Assembly (NCBI RefSeq): GCF_900186995.1
Contig: NZ_LT906463.1
Location: 496,001-560,000 of the forward strand
Reading direction: 5' to 3'
Origin: Haemophilus pittmaniae
GTDB taxonomy: Bacteria; Pseudomonadota; Gammaproteobacteria; Enterobacterales; Pasteurellaceae
Length of the DNA: 64,000 nt
Positions 42,078-51,176 of this stretch are shown here, piece after piece. Position 1 is the first letter of the stretch. The number at the start of each line of letters is the position of its first letter. The notes below the pieces were generated by a model. That model was given only the letters and a program-made list of their open reading frames with translations, did not search any database and was not told the DNA's origin. The position numbers and the translations under genes were made by a program.

Positions 42078-43002
42078 CGTAGAACAAAAACTGATTGAAA
42101 AAGTATTGTTAAGTTCAAACTTCTTGCAATGGATTAACGTGGTTCGTGATCCATTAATGGAAGCAGAATTAGTCGGTTTAGAAGTGGCTTCTGCGATTGC
42201 AAGCACCACAGACACCAACACCAAAGAGCGCGAAACAAAAGACATTTCAAAAATGACCGGTCGCAAATATAAATGCGAACAAGTCAACTTTGACACGCAT
42301 ATTCCATGGCCAAAACTCGACCAATGGGCAAAACACCCTGACTTCCAGAAAAAACTGGCGAATTTAACGCAAAAAACTATCGCCTTGAACCTCATTATGA
42401 TGGGGCTAAACGGCACAAGTCGCAGTGAAACCTCCGATTTGTCTTCAAATCCGAAACTGCAAGACGTGAAAAAAGGTTGGTTACAACAAATGCGTGAAGA
42501 TATGCCGTCTCATGTGATGAACGGTGCAAGTACACAAAACAAAATCAAAGTGGGTAAAGGTCAAGCCAAAGACCACGGCTATGAAAACATTGATGCCTTA
42601 GTGCTTGATGCCGTCAACACCTTAATTGATGAAGTTTATGCCGATGACACTGAATTAGTGGTGATCTGCGGTCGTGAAATCTTAAACGATAAATACTTCA
42701 ACATCGTTAACACGGATTTAAAACCGACGGATGACCTTGCAAGCCAAGTGATCATCTCACAAAAACAAATCGGTGGCTTAAAAGCGATTCGCGTGCCGTT
42801 CTTCCCGAAAAATTCAATCCTGATCACCCGATTGGATAATTTATCCATCTACATTCAGGAAGGCTCAATGCGCCGTTTCATTAAGAACAATCCGAAACGC
42901 AACCGCGTAGAAGATTACTTGTCGCAAAACATCGACTACAAAGTCGAAGAATACGGTTGCGCGGCATTAATCGAAAACATCACTTTCGAAGATAAAGAAT
43001 AA
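42078..43002 (+). pseudogene. N: Major capsid protein (gpN), 3' fragment
   Basis: Codons 36 to the stop of the P2-like capsid gene: VEQKLIEKVLLSSNFLQWIN, then ASTTDT, SDLSSNPKLQDVKKGWLQ and VIISQKQIGGLKAIRVPFFP, all typical of gpN. It has no start of its own; a TTG at 42106 is not credible as a start. With the 5' piece at 7407-7513 it forms an uninterrupted 343-residue frame. It overlaps gene M by one base. Confidence 0.93.
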
Positions 43003-43664
43003 TGGCTGAACGTCTCTCACCCGCACAAATCCATCTTCGCACCATTTCCGCTGCCGTGGCTCATGCAGCGAAAACCGAAGATCTAAGCGAATTCACCGAA
43101 TATGAAAAAATGTGCCGTTTGCTTGCGCGTCACCGCAAAGATTTAAAACAAATCCAATCGACGGAACGCAAAGCGGCATATAAAAAACAAATTTTGGTGG
43201 ATTACCTGCCATGGATTGAAGGTGCATTATCTGCCGGCACCGGCAAACAAGACAATGTCCTGATGACATGGTGCGTGTGGGCGATTGACTGTGGCGAATA
43301 TCACCTTGCGTTACAAATTGCCGATTATGCCGTCTTTCATGATTTACGCTTGCCCGAGCCATTTACCCGAACTCTTGGCACTATGTTGACAGAAGAATTT
43401 GCCGACCAAGCCAAAGCGGCGGCAGCGGCAAATCAACCTTTCGAAGTGGCTTATTTGGAACAAGTGCAACGCATCACTGCCGATTGTGATATGCCGGATG
43501 AAAGCCGAGCCCGATTATTGCGTGAATTAGGCTTGCTTTTAACCGACAAAAACCCGGAACAGGCACTGGCATATTTAGAACGCGCCTTGGGCTTAAATCA
43601 GTCCATCGGTGTGAAAGGCGATATTAAAAAACTACGTAAACAATTAAACAAATCCGATGAATAA
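43002..43664 (+). CDS. M: P2-like terminase small subunit, endonuclease (gpM)
   Basis: 220 residues: MAERLSPAQIHLRTISAAVA, HRKDLKQIQSTERKAAYKK and WIEGALSAGTGKQDNVLMTW are family signatures. It cuts at cos together with gpP. Coupled to capsid translation by a one-base overlap, so the Mu-like insertion probably has polar effects. Confidence 0.92.
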   Translation: MAERLSPAQIHLRTISAAVAHAAKTEDLSEFTEYEKMCRLLARHRKDLKQIQSTERKAAYKKQILVDYLPWIEGALSAGTGKQDNVLMTWCVWAIDCGEYHLALQIADYAVFHDLRLPEPFTRTLGTMLTEEFADQAKAAAAANQPFEVAYLEQVQRITADCDMPDESRARLLRELGLLLTDKNPEQALAYLERALGLNQSIGVKGDIKKLRKQLNKSDE

Positions 43665-43711
43665 GCGGTTTTGAAACTGAGCAAATCACGCAGCCGCGGG
43701 GCGGATTAAAA

Positions 43712-43745
43712 GTGCGGTCGAAATTCCTAGAATTTTTAACCGCAC
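43712..43745. terminator. Inverted uptake-sequence pair between M and L
   Basis: GTGCGGT and ACCGCAC pair across an AT-rich loop. It lies within the head operon, so it may act only weakly. Confidence 0.5.
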
Positions 43746-43785
43746 ATCATTAATCCTCACCCCGCTTTTTTTATAGGTGTTTTTT

Positions 43786-44292
43786 ATGTCAGACGGATCT
43801 ATCTCTATCAAACTCGCCCCAGATTACGAAATGGGGGCGGTACAAAAACAAGTTGAAGACTATGGGCAAGGAGAAGGCCTTGTACTGAACGACCTTTTTT
43901 TCCCGTCGCTTAAAATCTCTGATTTTCGCAATCAGGCACGTTTGGACGGCACAGTCACAACGGCTCGCTTAAAAGAAGCCTTAATTGAAGCTATCGCCGC
44001 GGTCAATGACGAATTGGAGGAATTCAAACAGCGCAGCACATCCGAAGCCTTTGCCGACATTCCTTGCCAAAAAATCAACAACGAAAGCGTGTTGGTCTAT
44101 CGCTACCGCCGTGCCGTCACCTGCTTGGCATTGGCAAACCTTTATGAACGCTACACAAGCTACGACACCACCAATGACGGCGAGAAAAAGGCAGAACTGC
44201 TCAAAGATAGCATTGACCAATTGCGCCGTGATGCCCGCTTTGCCATTAGTGACATACTCAAACGCCCGAGAGTCGATGCGGAGCTAATCTAA
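43786..44292 (+). CDS. L: P2-like head completion protein (gpL)
   Basis: 168 residues of the P2 gpL/GPL family (FFPSLKISDFRNQARLDGTV). The start at 43786 follows TAGGTG; an in-frame GTG nine bases earlier is less likely. Overlaps X by one base. Confidence 0.9.
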   Translation: MSDGSISIKLAPDYEMGAVQKQVEDYGQGEGLVLNDLFFPSLKISDFRNQARLDGTVTTARLKEALIEAIAAVNDELEEFKQRSTSEAFADIPCQKINNESVLVYRYRRAVTCLALANLYERYTSYDTTNDGEKKAELLKDSIDQLRRDARFAISDILKRPRVDAELI

Positions 44293-44501
44293 TGGAAGTT
44301 TACGCTCAACAAAACGACAACTTAGATGCAATCCTGTATCGCTATTTCGGGCATAGCGAAGGTTTGCTTGAAATCGCCTGCGAACTGAATCCGCACTTAA
44401 TGGATAAAGCCATTATTCCTATTGGTACAGAAGTGATCTTGCCGGAACCTGACACCGAAAAAATCAGCGTGGCCCAAGACACTATTCAACTTTGGAGCTG
44501 A
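44292..44501 (+). CDS. X: P2-like tail protein X
   Basis: 69 residues of the gpX family with a LysM-like fold: VYAQQNDNLDAILYRYFGHS and GTEVILPEPD. A small baseplate hub or tail-tip component. Confidence 0.9.
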   Translation: MEVYAQQNDNLDAILYRYFGHSEGLLEIACELNPHLMDKAIIPIGTEVILPEPDTEKISVAQDTIQLWS

Positions 44502-44502
44502 T

Positions 44503-44724
44503 ATGCACGACACGCCAACGAAAGCGTCTTACACATCAGGAATTTTAGCCTTTTTTATTGGACGCATTGCGGATATGTTTTCAAATGTAAATTGGGCGGA
44601 CGTCGCCTCAATCACCGGTATTGTGATCGGTGTCGCCACATTTCTGGTGAATTGGTATTACAAGAAAAAAGATTTTGAATTAAAAGAAAAAGAACTTGAA
44701 CAACGGAGCCATCACCATGATTAA
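44503..44724 (+). CDS. Holin (HP1-like)
   Basis: 73 residues with two hydrophobic segments (about 12-26 and 35-52) and a charged coiled tail. It directly precedes the endolysin and resembles the HP1 holin. Permits or times endolysin release. Confidence 0.82.
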   Translation: MHDTPTKASYTSGILAFFIGRIADMFSNVNWADVASITGIVIGVATFLVNWYYKKKDFELKEKELEQRSHHHD

Positions 44725-45235
44725 ACGATCAGCAAAATACGTCTGCGCCGTCACGGCTGTTGTTGGGCTTATGATTGCCACACATGGAAATGAAATTAGA
44801 ACATCAGAAAAGGGCTTGCTGCTGATTGGTAATGCAGAAGGTTGCATGCAAAAGCCTTATCAATGTCCCGCTGATGTTTTAACAGTCGGCATTGGCACAA
44901 CGGATGCCGTTGAAAAAATTGACCGAAATAAAATTTACACCTTGCAAGAAGTTGCCGAATTATACACGAAAGGCATTAAGCAAGCCGAAAAGTGCGTGAA
45001 TACCTATGCCAACGGTCAAGCCATGCCACAAGGGGGATTTGATGCCTTATCAGCCATTACATTCAACGTTGGATGTGGTCGCCTAAAAAACAGCACGCTT
45101 TTTAAAATGGCACGGAAAGGATACAGCAAAGCCATGTGCAGTCAATTTGAACGATGGATTTATGCAAACGGCATCCCACTGAAAGGTTTAATTGAAAGAC
45201 GACAAAAGGAGAAAGCATTGTGTTTGGATTCTTAA
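44717..45235 (+). CDS. Endolysin: lysozyme (glycoside hydrolase 24, probable signal-anchor type)
   Basis: 172 residues. The N-terminal hydrophobic segment (about 6-24) looks like a signal-arrest-release anchor. Catalytic Glu in GNAEGCMQKPY and Thr in VGIGTTD fit P21/P1-type muramidases. Start at 44717 (ATG inside the holin end). Confidence 0.9.
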   Translation: MIKRSAKYVCAVTAVVGLMIATHGNEIRTSEKGLLLIGNAEGCMQKPYQCPADVLTVGIGTTDAVEKIDRNKIYTLQEVAELYTKGIKQAEKCVNTYANGQAMPQGGFDALSAITFNVGCGRLKNSTLFKMARKGYSKAMCSQFERWIYANGIPLKGLIERRQKEKALCLDS

Positions 45236-45570
45236 CAAAAAAAGAAAAATACATTTTATTGGTTGGCCCGCTCATGCTTGTGGCAATTATTCTGTTTCAA
45301 GGGTGGCAAGCCAACCACTGGCGAGCTGAAGCAGTAAAAGAAGAACAATTAAAACAACAATGGGAAGCATCTTACGTTGCCTTAAATGAAAGCGTAGATA
45401 AATTCAATGAGCAACAAAAAGCACTCACGGAAGCCGTTAATCAATTAAAAATCTCTCAAACCAAGCAAACACAGGATTTAAAAAATGCACTTAAAAAACA
45501 CCAAGATTGGGCTGACACTTTTATCCCTGATGATGTTAGCGGCGTGTTCAACCACACCAAAAATCATTAA
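45220..45570 (+). CDS. Inner-membrane spanin (LysB/Rz-like)
   Basis: 116 residues: anchor at about 10-28 then a long coiled coil. The lipoprotein partner starts inside it in another frame. Confidence 0.82.
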   Translation: MFGFLTKKEKYILLVGPLMLVAIILFQGWQANHWRAEAVKEEQLKQQWEASYVALNESVDKFNEQQKALTEAVNQLKISQTKQTQDLKNALKKHQDWADTFIPDDVSGVFNHTKNH

Positions 45571-45748
45571 ACAGCCAATTCTATGTCCGCAAGTCGCTGA
45601 ATGTGCGCCTTTCACCGTCACAATTAAAACAAACGGCGATTTGGCGAACGCCTATCTACAAAGCCAACAAAAGCTAAGTGTATGCATTGTTGAAAATCAA
45701 GCATTAAAAAAATGCATTGATGAATTTAATCAGCAGGAAAAACAATGA
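45485..45748 (+). CDS. Outer-membrane spanin lipoprotein (LysC/Rz1-like)
   Basis: 87 residues with lipobox LMMLAAC (Cys at about 21), overlapping the Rz-like gene by 86 bases out of frame. The final step of lysis. Confidence 0.85.
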   Translation: MHLKNTKIGLTLLSLMMLAACSTTPKIIKQPILCPQVAECAPFTVTIKTNGDLANAYLQSQQKLSVCIVENQALKKCIDEFNQQEKQ

Positions 45749-45960
45749 CAGATCAATTTGACCGTGCGCAAGAACTCGAACAAATGACACGTGATATTGC
45801 GTTACAAAAACACTGCACTTTTAAAGCAGTAAGTCGCCTTTATTGTGAAGATTGTGACACTCCAATCCCTGAAAAACGCCGCCAATTAATTCAAGGCGTA
45901 ACCCGTTGCGTGGATTGTCAGCAAAAATATGAAATGCAACAACGGAATTTCAGAAAATGA
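45745..45960 (+). CDS. TraR/DksA-type zinc-finger protein (P2-like phage)
   Basis: 71 residues, CEDCDTPIPEKRR ... RCVDCQ, four-cysteine finger. Same family as the Mu-like protein at 17807. It may modulate host RNA polymerase during phage growth. Overlaps neighbours by four bases on both sides. Confidence 0.85.
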   Translation: MTDQFDRAQELEQMTRDIALQKHCTFKAVSRLYCEDCDTPIPEKRRQLIQGVTRCVDCQQKYEMQQRNFRK

Positions 45961-46445
45961 AAAAGCCAAACCAACTGCGCAAAATCCTTGAGCAAAGTCA
46001 CCAAGACTTTGTTAAAAATCCTGACCGCTTACAGCTTTATGTTGACGGCGGTCAAGTTGTTGCGACAGGCCGCACATCACTGAGTTTTGAGTATCGTTAC
46101 ACGCTAAACATCATCATCACCGATTTTGCCTTTGATATTGCAAGCCTAATCGTGCCGATTAATGCGTACTTACGAAAAAACCAACCTGAACTATTCGAAA
46201 ATCCGCAACGCCGTGAGAACGCCTTTAAATTCCAAATGGATTACAACAATAACAACACGGCGGATGTGTCTATTGAAATCCAACTTACCGAACGAGTTGT
46301 GGCAAAACAAGTGGGCGAAAACGTGCAGATGACTTACGCCACAGAACCAACCGCACCGGAATGGGAACAGTTAGGAAAAGTGAAAGTGTATCTAGGCGAA
46401 ATTGAAGAAAATAATCTAATTTTTAAAGGTGGGAATAATGGCTAG
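45957..46445 (+). CDS. R: P2-like tail completion protein (gpR)
   Basis: 162 residues: KPNQLRKILEQSHQDFVKNP and VDGGQVVATGRTSLSFEYRY are typical of gpR, which finishes the tail end that joins the head. Confidence 0.88.
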   Translation: MKKPNQLRKILEQSHQDFVKNPDRLQLYVDGGQVVATGRTSLSFEYRYTLNIIITDFAFDIASLIVPINAYLRKNQPELFENPQRRENAFKFQMDYNNNNTADVSIEIQLTERVVAKQVGENVQMTYATEPTAPEWEQLGKVKVYLGEIEENNLIFKGGNNG

Positions 46446-46896
46446 TGTGGAAGAAATCCAAGCAAAACTGACCGCACTTATTAATAATCTCTCACCGCAA
46501 TCCCGCCGCCAGTTAGCACGCAACATTGGGCAAGCTTTACGAAAAAATCAACAGGCACGCATCGCACGTCAAGAAAACCCAGACGGAACAGCATTTGAGC
46601 CGAGAAAACCAAGAAAAGAATTTGGCAAAAAGAAAGGGAGAATTAAACAAAAAGCCATGTTTGCGAAGTTGAGAACGGCAAGATATTTCAAAATTCAGAG
46701 TAATGCCAATGAAGTGTCGGTTGGGTTTAATGGGTCAAGCGCCACAATTGCAAACGTGCATCAATACGGCTTACAAGGCACGGTGAATAAAAACAAAGGT
46801 ATCAAGGTGCAATATGCCCAGCGTGAATTGCTAGGCTTTTCGGAAAGTGATGTGGAATTGATTGAAAACTTAATTATTGAGCAACTAAGTCTTTAG
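46438..46896 (+). CDS. S: P2-like tail completion protein (gpS)
   Basis: 152 residues of the gpS/virion morphogenesis family (ENPDGTAFEPRKPRK, VGFNGSSATIANVHQYG). The ATG at 46438 is taken, giving MASVEEI. Its last 23 bases overlap an antisense membrane-protein gene. Confidence 0.88.
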   Translation: MASVEEIQAKLTALINNLSPQSRRQLARNIGQALRKNQQARIARQENPDGTAFEPRKPRKEFGKKKGRIKQKAMFAKLRTARYFKIQSNANEVSVGFNGSSATIANVHQYGLQGTVNKNKGIKVQYAQRELLGFSESDVELIENLIIEQLSL

Positions 46897-47140
46897 ATTT
46901 TGATTTGATGTGCTTGCGAATAATGTGCGCCCAATAGCAATAGACTACGAGTGCAGCCATGCCAAGGAAGAAGTTGATTTCGACAAGCCAAAGCACGGAG
47001 CCAAGCATCAACATATAAAGAAATAACAGAGGAGCGGCAATAATGCCGGAAACAACCCAAGGCAATGCAATAAAACCAAAACCAACAGCGAGACCCAATA
47101 AGCCCACTGCGAGAATAAATAAAGAAAGTATTGCGATCAT
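46874..47140 (-). CDS. Small membrane protein, independently expressed accessory gene
   Basis: 88 residues with three predicted membrane segments (about 3-27, 29-52, 56-72) and a Lys-rich tail. It faces against the late operon. SD GGAGGG precedes the start, and a good minus promoter (TTGACA, 17 bases, TAATAA) lies at 47164-47192. This is the classic layout of a lysogenic-conversion gene. Function unknown; superinfection exclusion is one possibility. Confidence 0.75.
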   Translation of the reverse strand: MIAILSLFILAVGLLGLAVGFGFIALPWVVSGIIAAPLLFLYMLMLGSVLWLVEINFFLGMAALVVYCYWAHIIRKHIKSKSKDLVAQ

Positions 47141-47163
47141 ATTCCCTCCTTTTGTTTGGTTAA

Positions 47164-47192
47164 TTATTAAGCCAAGAAAAGAACCTTGTCAA
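47164..47192 (-). promoter_or_regulatory. Promoter of the small membrane-protein gene
   Basis: On the minus strand: TTGACA (47187-47192), 17-base spacer, TAATAA (47164-47169). It is a near-consensus sigma-70 promoter within the late operon, so active in the lysogen. Confidence 0.65.
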
Positions 47193-47211
47193 TAAAAGCG
47201 AGTAATTAAGA

Positions 47212-49938
47212 ATGAATAATTTACAACTCACTGTTTTATTAAATGCCATTGATAAAATTTCAGCCCCCTTGCGCAATGCAAATAAGCAAGTGTCTGCGCT
47301 TTCTCAAAAGCTAAAAGAAAACAAGGCTATTCGCGCACAATTAACAAAACAAGATAAAGAAACAGAATCGGCTATCAAAAAATATGCAACAACACTCAAC
47401 CCTTTAAAAAATAGATTGAGTGCGGTAAATCAAGAACTCGCGCAAGCTCAACAAAAATCTAAACATTATGCGCAACAGCTTGCTGCGGCTAAAAATCCAA
47501 CAAATGAATTTCGTGCTAAGGTCTTGAATGCCCAACAAGCAGTAAAAAAACTCAAAGATGAACAAGCGCAAGCTGCACTCAAATTGCGCCAAGCACGCCA
47601 AGAATTAAACGCCTCAGGGTTGTCAGCAAAAACACTCGCCCAGCGACAAGACGCACTCAAAAGCAAATTAAAAGGCGCAAATCAACAGATTAGACAGCAA
47701 GAAGCGGCATTGACTAAACTTAATGCTAAACAAGCTGCTTACAATCGTTATCGAGGGCAAGTCGAAACATTAAAAGACATCAGTGGAAAAGCGCAAATGG
47801 TTGGGGCGCAAGCATCAGCGGCAGGTGCAACCATCACAGCGCCTCTTGCAAAATCCGTAAGTGATTTTATGAACTTCGAAGATGCCATGGTGGGAGTGGC
47901 AAGACAAGTACAAGGATTAAAAGATAATACCGGAAAATTCACGCCTGAATTTGACGAATGGAAAAATAAAATTCAAGCCCTATCCACGGAATTGCCACTA
48001 ACTACCGTCGAAATCGCAAATATGATTGAATCAGCAGCTCGGATGGATGTACCAAAAGAACAGCTAGAAGAGTTCGTGCGATTAAATACACAAATGGCAA
48101 CGGCCTTCGATGCGGCAAATCCTGATGAACTTACTGAAAACTTTGGTAAGGTGAGTAAAAACTGGAATTTATCTATCCAAGACTCAAAAGAATTGGCTGA
48201 TTCGATTAACTATCTTGATGACAATGCTATTTCGAAAGGTGATGCCATTATTGGTTTTATGAATCGCCTAGGCGGCATTAGTGCGGTAGCAAAAATTACC
48301 GATAAAAATGTTGCCGCACTTGGTTCTACTCTTATGACGTTTGGTTCCGATGAAAGTTCAGCAGCAAATGCGGTCAGCTCCACATTTAGCCGACTTTCTC
48401 GAGCGACAACCATGAAGCCGGTAAAAAGAGGATTAAAGGCATTAGGGCTAGATTCAAGCAAAATTCAAAAAGGTATGGTAAAAGATGCTCAAGGCACACT
48501 GATGACCATCATAGAGCGCATAAAAACTATTCCGGAGCATTTACGATCTTCCGTCTTGACCGATATTGTAGGTGGAAACTATGGCGATGAAATTATAAAA
48601 CTGGTGAAGAACACCGATGAATGGAAACGTCAAATTGCCTTAGCCAATGACGAATTAGCAAAAGGCTCAATGAACCGTGAATTTCAAACTCGGATGAAAG
48701 CTCTTTCATCGACATGGGGTATTTTTAAAAATCAAATTTTTAACCTGAATTCAACCATTGGGGGCACGCTTGCGCCGACACTGGATTCATTAATGAAAAA
48801 GATTGGCGGACTGATTGATAAGGGTAATAAATGGATTCAGGCACATCCAAAACTTGCTAAAAATATGTTATTAGTTGCAGGCGCAATCGGCGGATCGCTC
48901 ACAGTGTTTGGCGCATTTGCTTTCGCACTAAGTTTCGTGCTTTATCCTATTGCTCGCCTATTTCTTGGGGTAAGCAAACTCAACATCCTTTTACCAAAAT
49001 TCGCAGGGAAAATTAGCGGTGTAGGCGGAACGATTGCAAGGTGGCTACTTTCGCCACTTAAACTATTGCCAATGCTTCTTTCCATGACAGGCATCGCTTT
49101 TATGGCAACTGCATTGCTGATTTACAAATACTGGGATAAAGTCAAAGCCTTCTTTGGTGGTTTTTGGGAGGGATTAAAATCAGGTCTCGCCCCTGTCCTT
49201 GAAAAATTCCAACCACTAGGCACCGCATTTGGTGTGGTCGTTGGATGGATTGAAAAAGCAGTGAAATGGTTTACTGATTTCTTATCCCCAGTACAAAGTA
49301 CCAAGGAAGATTTAGATGCTGCAGCCAGTGCAGGCAAAAAATTTGGCGAATGGGTAGCCTTCGGTATTGATTTAGCGTTAACACCATTACAACTGCTAAT
49401 TGATGGCGTGAAGTGGTTGATTGATAATCTACCTAAAATCAACGAGCAAAATCAAAAAGCCAAAGCCTTAAGAGACGAAACTATGAAAGCCGCTTTTGGA
49501 AATGGCGTACTCGGCCAAACTATGTCAGCCATGGCAAACATACCTGAATATGCCACAGGCGGTTATACCGGCAACGGCGGTAAGTATCAGCCGATGGGGA
49601 TTGTCCACGGTGGTGAATATGTCATGACCAAAGAAGCCACAAACCGTCTAGGCGTAGCAACGCTGAACGCCTTAAATTACGGCAAACAAGCCTTAATTGC
49701 GGGCGGTTTAGGTATCGGACTTGCCACAGCCGCACCAATTCAGGTGGATAACCGCCCGTCAATTTCGGCACGGCCAAGCATCAGCCAAACCATGCAACCA
49801 ATGGCGGTCAATATCACCATTAATGCACAAGCAGGGCAAAATGAGCGACAAATCGCTCAACTTGTCGCCGCAGAAATTGAACGCATAAACCGACAACAAC
49901 AAGCAAGAATGCGAAGTCGAATGACTGATCGGGGATAA
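47212..49938 (+). CDS. T: P2-like tail tape measure protein (gpT)
   Basis: 908 residues. The first 180 form a coiled coil (Lys/Gln/Ala-rich); the TMP family core follows (MVGVARQVQGLKDNTGKF, KGDAIIGFMNRLGGISAVAK); hydrophobic segments occur at about 560-640; the C-terminal part contains GGYTGNGGKYQPMGIVHGGE. Its HP1-like position is before V. Confidence 0.93.
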   Translation: MNNLQLTVLLNAIDKISAPLRNANKQVSALSQKLKENKAIRAQLTKQDKETESAIKKYATTLNPLKNRLSAVNQELAQAQQKSKHYAQQLAAAKNPTNEFRAKVLNAQQAVKKLKDEQAQAALKLRQARQELNASGLSAKTLAQRQDALKSKLKGANQQIRQQEAALTKLNAKQAAYNRYRGQVETLKDISGKAQMVGAQASAAGATITAPLAKSVSDFMNFEDAMVGVARQVQGLKDNTGKFTPEFDEWKNKIQALSTELPLTTVEIANMIESAARMDVPKEQLEEFVRLNTQMATAFDAANPDELTENFGKVSKNWNLSIQDSKELADSINYLDDNAISKGDAIIGFMNRLGGISAVAKITDKNVAALGSTLMTFGSDESSAANAVSSTFSRLSRATTMKPVKRGLKALGLDSSKIQKGMVKDAQGTLMTIIERIKTIPEHLRSSVLTDIVGGNYGDEIIKLVKNTDEWKRQIALANDELAKGSMNREFQTRMKALSSTWGIFKNQIFNLNSTIGGTLAPTLDSLMKKIGGLIDKGNKWIQAHPKLAKNMLLVAGAIGGSLTVFGAFAFALSFVLYPIARLFLGVSKLNILLPKFAGKISGVGGTIARWLLSPLKLLPMLLSMTGIAFMATALLIYKYWDKVKAFFGGFWEGLKSGLAPVLEKFQPLGTAFGVVVGWIEKAVKWFTDFLSPVQSTKEDLDAAASAGKKFGEWVAFGIDLALTPLQLLIDGVKWLIDNLPKINEQNQKAKALRDETMKAAFGNGVLGQTMSAMANIPEYATGGYTGNGGKYQPMGIVHGGEYVMTKEATNRLGVATLNALNYGKQALIAGGLGIGLATAAPIQVDNRPSISARPSISQTMQPMAVNITINAQAGQNERQIAQLVAAEIERINRQQQARMRSRMTDRG

Positions 49939-49940
49939 AA

Positions 49941-49966
49941 ACAAAAGGGTGAAAGCCCTTTTGTTG
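49941..49966 (+). terminator. Terminator after the tape measure gene
   Basis: ACAAAAGGG and CCCTTTTGT pair around a short loop directly after the tape-measure stop. It separates the late operon from the inserted gene pair at 50040-51057. Confidence 0.65.
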
Positions 49967-50039
49967 CACATGACAGAAAATAGTTTTATATTTCAGCGAA
50001 AAGTTGTAAACTTCGCAGAATTTTATTCTTTGGTGACTT

Positions 50040-50618
50040 ATGACGAATCTATCATTAAACCCTATTTTTGAAGGCTTAGAACCTATTTTTAAGCAATTAA
50101 AAACAGCGGCGATTTCTGCATGTCTTGTGGTCCCTGCTGCATTAAACATTCAAGTAAAATCAGTAGAAACAGTGCAGATTGTTAGCGTTCAGAAACTAAG
50201 ATTAAGCCCTCAAGAGAAGCAAGCATTTTATGAATTTGCAAGTAATGCAATAAATCTTGTGCAAGTTACTTCAGCATTGACGGACTTTGCTATTTCGCTA
50301 GCTCCGCAAGCTTTTAATGTGATTTCTACAAATGATATCCAATCTCTAGAAGAAAAAACGAATGAGTATGATCATCTAATTACAAATATTATTTCAGAAA
50401 TGAATCAATTTGATTTGAACCATCCTACACTTGTTTCAGAATTAAATAATTTAAGTAATAAAATGCATATGTTTTGTAATATTGTGAAATCAGAAAAATA
50501 CAAAAAAGAATCAGATAAAGTGGTTTTATCACGCGTTTATCGAACACCTGAAGATGCTGGATACACCTACAAATCATCAGATTCTTTTGATGATTTCAAA
50601 AAAGCAATGATGATGTAG
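50040..50618 (+). CDS. Unknown protein; partner (antitoxin-like position) of the next gene
   Basis: 192 residues, helical, no recognised domain; a hydrophobic stretch at about 20-35. It lies eight bases before a YafO-like toxin candidate, with terminators on both sides of the pair and more A+T than the neighbours, which marks the pair as an acquired module. The antitoxin role is inferred from position alone. Confidence 0.6.
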   Translation: MTNLSLNPIFEGLEPIFKQLKTAAISACLVVPAALNIQVKSVETVQIVSVQKLRLSPQEKQAFYEFASNAINLVQVTSALTDFAISLAPQAFNVISTNDIQSLEEKTNEYDHLITNIISEMNQFDLNHPTLVSELNNLSNKMHMFCNIVKSEKYKKESDKVVLSRVYRTPEDAGYTYKSSDSFDDFKKAMMM

Positions 50619-50625
50619 GATACAA

Positions 50626-51057
50626 ATGAAGATTGAGTTATCGAAACAATTCAAAGAAGGGCGTTTAAACACGCCCTTTTTTAAAGACATTCAAGCCATG
50701 TCTGATGAAGAAAAGAAGCTCATCTTTGATTTTATGCAATCCATTGAACAAGGAAAACGATTAAGAGGTAAAAATAAACCCTCTTGGATTGATGATAATC
50801 TCAATGACATTCCAAATACAGAGGTTTATCAACAAAACGAAATATGGCATTATCACTGTGGCCCTTACAATGAAGGTTCTAGCTATTCCCCTATGAGTGG
50901 GCTAAAAATGAATTTGGACGGTGAAACATCAGGACCTGTAATTCATTATCAAAAAATATCAGATGAACATATTGTGATTATCGCTTTTTCCCCACAACAC
51001 GAACCATTCCCACGCGAATGGGATACTCCCAATCCAATCATTGACCGAACAGAATAA
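50626..51057 (+). CDS. YafO-like toxin candidate
   Basis: 143 residues. RGKNKPSWIDD, NEIWHYHCGPYN, GPVIHYQKISDEHIVIIAFSP and PQHEPFPRE resemble the YafO family of ribosome-dependent mRNA interferases. Both sides carry terminators. Activity and pairing are not shown by sequence. Confidence 0.6.
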   Translation: MKIELSKQFKEGRLNTPFFKDIQAMSDEEKKLIFDFMQSIEQGKRLRGKNKPSWIDDNLNDIPNTEVYQQNEIWHYHCGPYNEGSSYSPMSGLKMNLDGETSGPVIHYQKISDEHIVIIAFSPQHEPFPREWDTPNPIIDRTE

Positions 51058-51088
51058 GCAAGTCGCCATCGCCAGACTTGCTTTTTTG
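51057..51088 (+). terminator. Terminator after the toxin-like pair
   Basis: AGCAAGTC and GACTTGCT pair around a short loop and are followed by TTTTTT. Confidence 0.8.
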
Positions 51089-51176
51089 TTACCCAGTCTT
51101 TCACACTCCCCCACACTCGCAAAATCAAACAAACTCACCAAAAATAGGGGCAATTATTACAAGTAGAAATCCGCCC

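Noticed and set aside
42106-43002. Capsid protein as an intact gene starting at TTG 42106
   Set aside because: It lacks the conserved first 45 residues, has no ribosome-binding site, and the missing codons are found at 7407-7513.
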